NCBI GenBank assembly: GCA_006384855.1
Contig: VCJN01000623.1
Location: 89,564-153,563, forward strand
DNA: 64,000 nucleotides
Direction: 5' to 3'
Source of the DNA: Tetraselmis striata
Taxonomy: Eukaryota > Chlorophyta > Chlorodendrophyceae > Chlorodendrales > Chlorodendraceae
The notes beneath the pieces are model-generated. The model was not told the DNA's origin and ran no database searches. It worked only from the letters and a program-made list of their open reading frames with translations. The position numbers were made by a program, and so were the translations under genes. Shown in pieces: positions 60,404 through 64,000 of this stretch; the first letter of the stretch is position 1; each line of letters begins with the position of its first letter.

Positions 60404-61461
60404 CTCGTCACGTGGCCACTCGTCCGCGACCGTCAGTTTCTTACCTGGGCGCTTCTCCACTGGCCTCTTCCGCTTCTTGTCGGCGTCCGACTGCTTCTTG
60501 TCGGCGGCGTTCATCCAGCACAGCTCCTTCTCAGTTAGGGGTGGGCGAGGCAGCGGCGCGTCCGGAGGGAGAACGGCGGCCGTCAGTGTCTTCACCACCA
60601 CGGGAGGCTGTGCCGTCGACGACGCCGCCATGAGCTTCTTTGCCTTGGCGTCGGGACGCCCCCTGTGCCCGGACGCCCACAACAAGCCACAATAGTTTCG
60701 CCTCCATGCGGCTGAGGACGCGGCCTCCTCGGCCACCACGAGTTGCGCCGCTGGCACTGTGGAAGCCTTGGCGTTTAGGTGGGCCTTACGGCGCTCCCGG
60801 ACGAACCTGCGCGCGGCACAAGTTAGCCACGAGTAGGTGCGTGCTTATGTGGTTGGTGGAGTGTTTTGTTGCGTGCCCACCTTGTCACGCGTTTCCTCAT
60901 GTCTTTCTCGTCCTCCTCGATGCCGGCGGCGCGGACACGCGAGACAACAAGGCCCGCCGCCCAGTCAGGGGCAACAACTTCGCCCAACGCACCTTGCACC
61001 GGCAAGTACACGTCGTCATCATCTCGTGGCCATACGGCCTGGATCTCTGCACGCATGACAGTGATGGTGTCGGTGCTGGCGCGCGACCTTGTCGAGGAGG
61101 ACGAGGCAGCCCCAGCAGCGCTGGAAGGGTCCGTGATGCCGGTGCGATCTGCGGGCGTGACATAGAAGGCCAGCACCCCCTCTGGCAGCGTGTACTGCGC
61201 GGCCTCGGGTTGTTGTCGCAGCGGCCCCCCGCCGGATTGGTTCCTAAGCCGGGCTGCAAACTCCTGCAGAGGTGCGCCCCAGGAACCCTTCCTAGCGTCG
61301 TCTTCTGAGGGGTAGACCCGCAGATCTGCTGGTTGCGACTTTGCCGCGTGGGCAACCATTGTCTCCACGGACTGCGCCGCGAACACCAGGCATAAGGGCA
61401 CCTCTGCACGGGTTTTCTTTGTGATAACGATGGCTTTTGCCCGGGAGACGAGGTCTGCCAT
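60323..61461 (-). CDS. Unknown protein, possible mobile-cassette partner
   Basis: Exon 1 60881-61461 starts MADLVSRAKAIVITKKTRAE, chosen because the sequence before this Met is a poly-Pro leader from a G-rich promoter stretch. Exon 2 starts at 60806; the junction closes in phase 2 (VTRRFVRERRKAHLNAK). Exon 2 either splices out at a GTAAGA donor at 60444 or reads through to a stop at 60323, in which case its tail is encoded by the hairpin arm. About 355 residues: an N-terminal mixed alpha/beta part, a Ser-rich linker, WPRDDDDVYLPVQGALGEVV, then a long helical basic C-terminus (KKQSDADKKRKRPVEKRPGK, nuclear-localisation-like). No family recognised. It is divergent from the Ulp1-like gene 442 bp away, and the pair may be co-inherited. 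Confidence 0.5.
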
Positions 61462-61862
61462 GGCGCTGTGAGCGGTGAAAGCGGGGGGGGGTGGGGGGGG
61501 CGAGGTGGAGAAACTAACACCGCCTTCCGGGGCAGTCAACGACACAGCGGAGGCGAGGAGCAGCGCGCCACTACTAGCGACTACTGGTATGCATGTGAAG
61601 GGCTAGTCGGTGCGGCATTGTGTCGGGGTAATTTCGCAGTGTATATTGTTGAAGCAGCACGGCGTTTTGAATACGTGGTTTCACCGAGTGAATCCGGGAT
61701 AATATATGCGGTAGGGCGCGCGTGTATATGTGCGCGACGAATATGCGCAGCGGTGTGCGGCAGCGGTGTGCAGCAGCGGTGTGCACGACATGTAGAGGCG
61801 GAACGGGTGAGTGTCCGCCTCTCCACCCAGCGCCGCAAATCCCCGTGCGTGGGCACCCAAGA

Positions 61863-61888
61863 CCCCCCCCCCCCCCCCCCCCCCCCCC
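61863..61888. repeat. Poly-C tract (C26) in the 5' leader of the protease gene
   Basis: C26 ends 14 bp before the ATG at 61903, in the presumed 5' UTR. Also part of the divergent promoter region. Confidence 0.95.
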
Positions 61889-61902
61889 ATAAACCTGCCG
61901 CC

Positions 61903-62985
61903 ATGTCAAACAGTGTTAATTCCCCCGAGCTCCTCGCTGAGGAAGATGCGACGACGAGGTTGCCAGCCTACCTCGAGCGGTGGCTACACGATGGTGGTAC
62001 CTATGACCCCGTACGCCTGGAGCTGTGGAGGCTTCTCGGAGAAGACGCCGCGGATGCCTTGCTGAAAAAGTTCCCTAATGTGGACCCGACGTCAGAGCCG
62101 GAACTGAACGCTCCCGGGCTGCTAGAGGTGGGTTTGTTGTCGCACATCGCACGAGACCTGGTTGGGTTCAGCGAAGGACGCGGCGAAGCGGAAGGGAGTA
62201 CAAACGTCGTGGTTCTGAGCATGGTGTCCGGGGACGAGGCCTATCTGCGCAGGAAGTTGTTGGGAGAGGGCGATAGCATTGGGCAGTGGGAGATGGACGT
62301 GCGAGCACAGCAGGCATCCTTCCGGCGGGCCCGTTGCTTCCAGAACCCTCCCCCGGCGGCCCAGCCCTTATCGGACGTGCGCACCTTCGTGATTCCGGTC
62401 TGTGTCTCCATCCACCTCACTGCCTTGGTGGTGGACGCTGCGGAAACCGGGCCCCTAGTCTTCGACTCGATGATGAAAGAAACCAACTCGCAGCATAGGC
62501 TTATCATGTCCATGTTCCGTGAGTTCGTGACCCGGGTGATGAAGTCGCCTGATCCGGGGGTGCGTGCCGGCTTGTGCTGGGAGAACGTGACACACCTCCT
62601 GAGAGTAGCGGAGGCGGATGCTCGCACTATCCCCGTGGCGGTGGACCAGCGACAAGATGACATTTGGACCTGCGGGTGGCGGGTGCTGTTCTTCATCTAC
62701 TGCTTGCTGAAGTTGAAGCCCGAGGACGAGCGTCGCGCTGCGCTGTTGAGCGCGGGGACGTGCAGAGAATTCAGCACGGAAGCCATGGAAAGCTTTCGCA
62801 ACAACGTTGTGCAGCAACGGAGTGCCCAGGACGGCGTCATCCGTGCTCCTACTAACACGGACATCGTCCCCATGGACTTGTGTGCGCGGGTGGACAAGCC
62901 CAAGGATGGCCTGCGACCGTTCACGCCCTGGGCTGCAAGGCGCATTGCCCAGGTCCGCTCCCCCGCCCCTACCTCTTGGTGTTAG
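61903..62985 (+). CDS. Ulp1-like (C48) cysteine protease domain protein
   Basis: A single intronless frame of 360 residues starting at the ATG in GCCGCCATGTC. The open frame continues upstream, but through the C26 tract, so this Met is preferred. Residues 1-160 have no recognised domain. The C-terminal half shows the Ulp1/adenain order: His171 in SIHLTALVVD, Asp188 in LVFDSM, then Gln251-x5-Cys257-Gly in VDQRQDDIWTCGWRVLFFIY. This matches the oxyanion Gln and nucleophile Cys spacing of SUMO proteases. The full catalytic set is present, so it may be active. Host Ulp1 enzymes remove SUMO, but related proteases are also carried by large DNA transposons (Mutator-like, Plavaka/KDZ, Polinton types). 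With the hairpin and unknown divergent gene beside it, a mobile origin is plausible. Confidence 0.75.
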   Translation: MSNSVNSPELLAEEDATTRLPAYLERWLHDGGTYDPVRLELWRLLGEDAADALLKKFPNVDPTSEPELNAPGLLEVGLLSHIARDLVGFSEGRGEAEGSTNVVVLSMVSGDEAYLRRKLLGEGDSIGQWEMDVRAQQASFRRARCFQNPPPAAQPLSDVRTFVIPVCVSIHLTALVVDAAETGPLVFDSMMKETNSQHRLIMSMFREFVTRVMKSPDPGVRAGLCWENVTHLLRVAEADARTIPVAVDQRQDDIWTCGWRVLFFIYCLLKLKPEDERRAALLSAGTCREFSTEAMESFRNNVVQQRSAQDGVIRAPTNTDIVPMDLCARVDKPKDGLRPFTPWAARRIAQVRSPAPTSWC

Positions 62986-63485
62986 GGTTGCGCCTAGCGA
63001 CTACCCTAATACCACCTGCGACGTTTTATGGCCAAGTAATCTTACTGTTGTACTGCTGATATTTCAGCACGCGTATTATGTACTGGTACGGCCACAACCA
63101 GGCGCCAGTAATAAATATTCCTTGTAACATAAATACAGTACGCGCTACAACTCCTAATCATCAGGATAGCGCTATTAGCTGCCTGTCCGCGGTGCCAAGT
63201 TGGACCGCTATAGGATAAATATCCAATGCCACCAGCATGTTGTAAGAGATTACACTCAGCAACCAACTCAATTCGCCAAACGCTACCAGTAAGAACCATG
63301 TTTCACTAAGTACTGCCACGAGTACTTACACTGGTTTCGGCTTCCTGTTACGATCCATCTCCACCTGCCGACCCACCGCGACCTGCTCTCGCACGCACGA
63401 CGATACATTGGCGATTTCGCAGGTCCTATCGACCCTTGGTAACGATTCTGTACCCTTCAACCTTTATCCGAAATTCTGTGTCGCC
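62986..63485. other. Short intergenic or 5' leader of the right-edge element
   Basis: AT-richer, no gene. ctagcgacta at 62994-63003 repeats words at 59584-59593 and 61574-61583. Confidence 0.4.
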
Positions 63486-64000
63486 ATGGCATCGCACCGG
63501 AGCGCCCGTCAAGCCGGTTACCCTCCCGGTGGTCCACCCGCCGAGCAGTCTATGCGTCAAATTGTCGAGAAGAAGATGCTGGAAGCCCGCGTTGTGGCGC
63601 CAACCCAGAACATCTCTCGCAAGCTCGCCGACGTTCATGATGTCCAAGCAGTCAAGGCCTTTCTGGAGAACTACGCGCGACACGGCAAGACCCGTCGGTG
63701 GCTACGCGCGTGACACCGGCGCCAAGCCGAGCGACCCCAAGATAGCTACATGTTGTGTCGACTTGCAGCGCAAGCTACAAGCCGCATTTGCCTTGTTGCA
63801 TAATGATCTTTCGCTGTGCCTGAGTACTTGCAAGTGCAACGTATTGTGCAGGCGATTCCCAAGCACGAAAGAGCCGAGGTGAAAAGATGGCTAGCCACGC
63901 CAACGAGACTGTCTCGACTCAAGAGTAAGTCCATGCAAAAAATACATGCAGTGGCAGCTAATAAGCTAGCCAAGCAAGTCGACAAGATCGACTTACACAA
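63486..64000 (+). pseudogene. Gag-like retroelement fragment, cut by the window edge
   Basis: Begins MASHRSARQAGYPPGGPPAE and runs to a stop at 63713 (MLEARVVAPTQNISRKLADV, then KAFLENYARHGK). Coding character moves to a second frame (GYARDTGAKPSDPKIATCCV, LQRKLQAAFALLHNDL) and then a third (RIVQAIPKHERAEVKRWLAT and a Lys-rich segment) up to the last base. Repeated frame changes indicate decay. The helical, basic composition and the lack of introns suggest the start of a retroelement Gag polyprotein that continues beyond 64000. No family assigned. Confidence 0.4.

Noticed and set aside
59989..60404. Mirror-image ORFs on both strands with poly-Gly/Pro centres
   Set aside because: They arise from the long hairpin and its G/C runs; both strands give the same peptide because the arms are inverted copies.
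1..64000. CRISPR arrays, bacterial operons, tRNA or rRNA genes
   Set aside because: The tandem repeats found have no unique spacers, genes have spliceosomal introns, and no tRNA or rRNA sequence was recognised by eye; a tRNA scan was not possible.

Overview
This is a nuclear-type eukaryotic window. Genes have many exons, introns are GT-AG with a few GC-AG, there is no operon structure, and retroelements and simple repeats are abundant. The host gene set includes a PDE6-delta (prenyl-binding) homologue, a proteasome RPT5 ATPase, CRIPT, an NSUN6-type RNA methyltransferase, and IQ/coiled-coil and axoneme-like proteins. Together with high GC and very frequent G/C homopolymers, this suggests a flagellated green alga, for instance a prasinophyte. 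That assignment is an inference; no rRNA or organelle marker is present to confirm it.

Layout. 0.1-1.6 kb: a possible small secreted Cys-rich gene (-). 1.6-3.9 kb: repeat-rich DNA with one unrecognised ORF. 3.9-5.7 kb: a five-exon zinc MDR dehydrogenase (+). 6.7-14.4 kb: a large multi-exon, multi-GAF-domain gene (-). 14.6-24.4 kb: a retroelement graveyard with two decayed, oppositely oriented copies of one LINE. Copy B carries a nested 1.34-kb terminal-inverted-repeat element and a CA/TA microsatellite. 24.9-27.0 kb: a frame-broken gene remnant of unknown family. 28.9-33.9 kb: NSUN6 (+). 34-38 kb: degenerate tandem repeats and a 113-bp LINE fragment with a clear target-site duplication. 38.1-46.8 kb: an IQ-repeat/coiled-coil gene (-) whose first exon holds about 29 near-identical IQ units.

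48.1-54.6 kb is the compact housekeeping/ciliary island: PDE6D (+), intronless RPT5 (-), a candidate axonemal protein (+) and CRIPT (-). 55.3-58.4 kb is a 3.1-kb tyrosine-recombinase element with 189-bp terminal direct repeats, a Gag-like ORF and a decayed recombinase, but no reverse transcriptase that I can find. 59-63 kb holds a dimeric tandem repeat, a nearly perfect 0.39-kb hairpin, an unknown minus-strand gene and a divergent Ulp1-like cysteine protease gene; these may form one mobile cassette. The right edge cuts off another Gag-like remnant.

Exon limits were inferred by eye from splice consensus, reading phase and family similarity. Where the phase does not close, the entry says so. 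No tRNA, rRNA or CRISPR array was seen.
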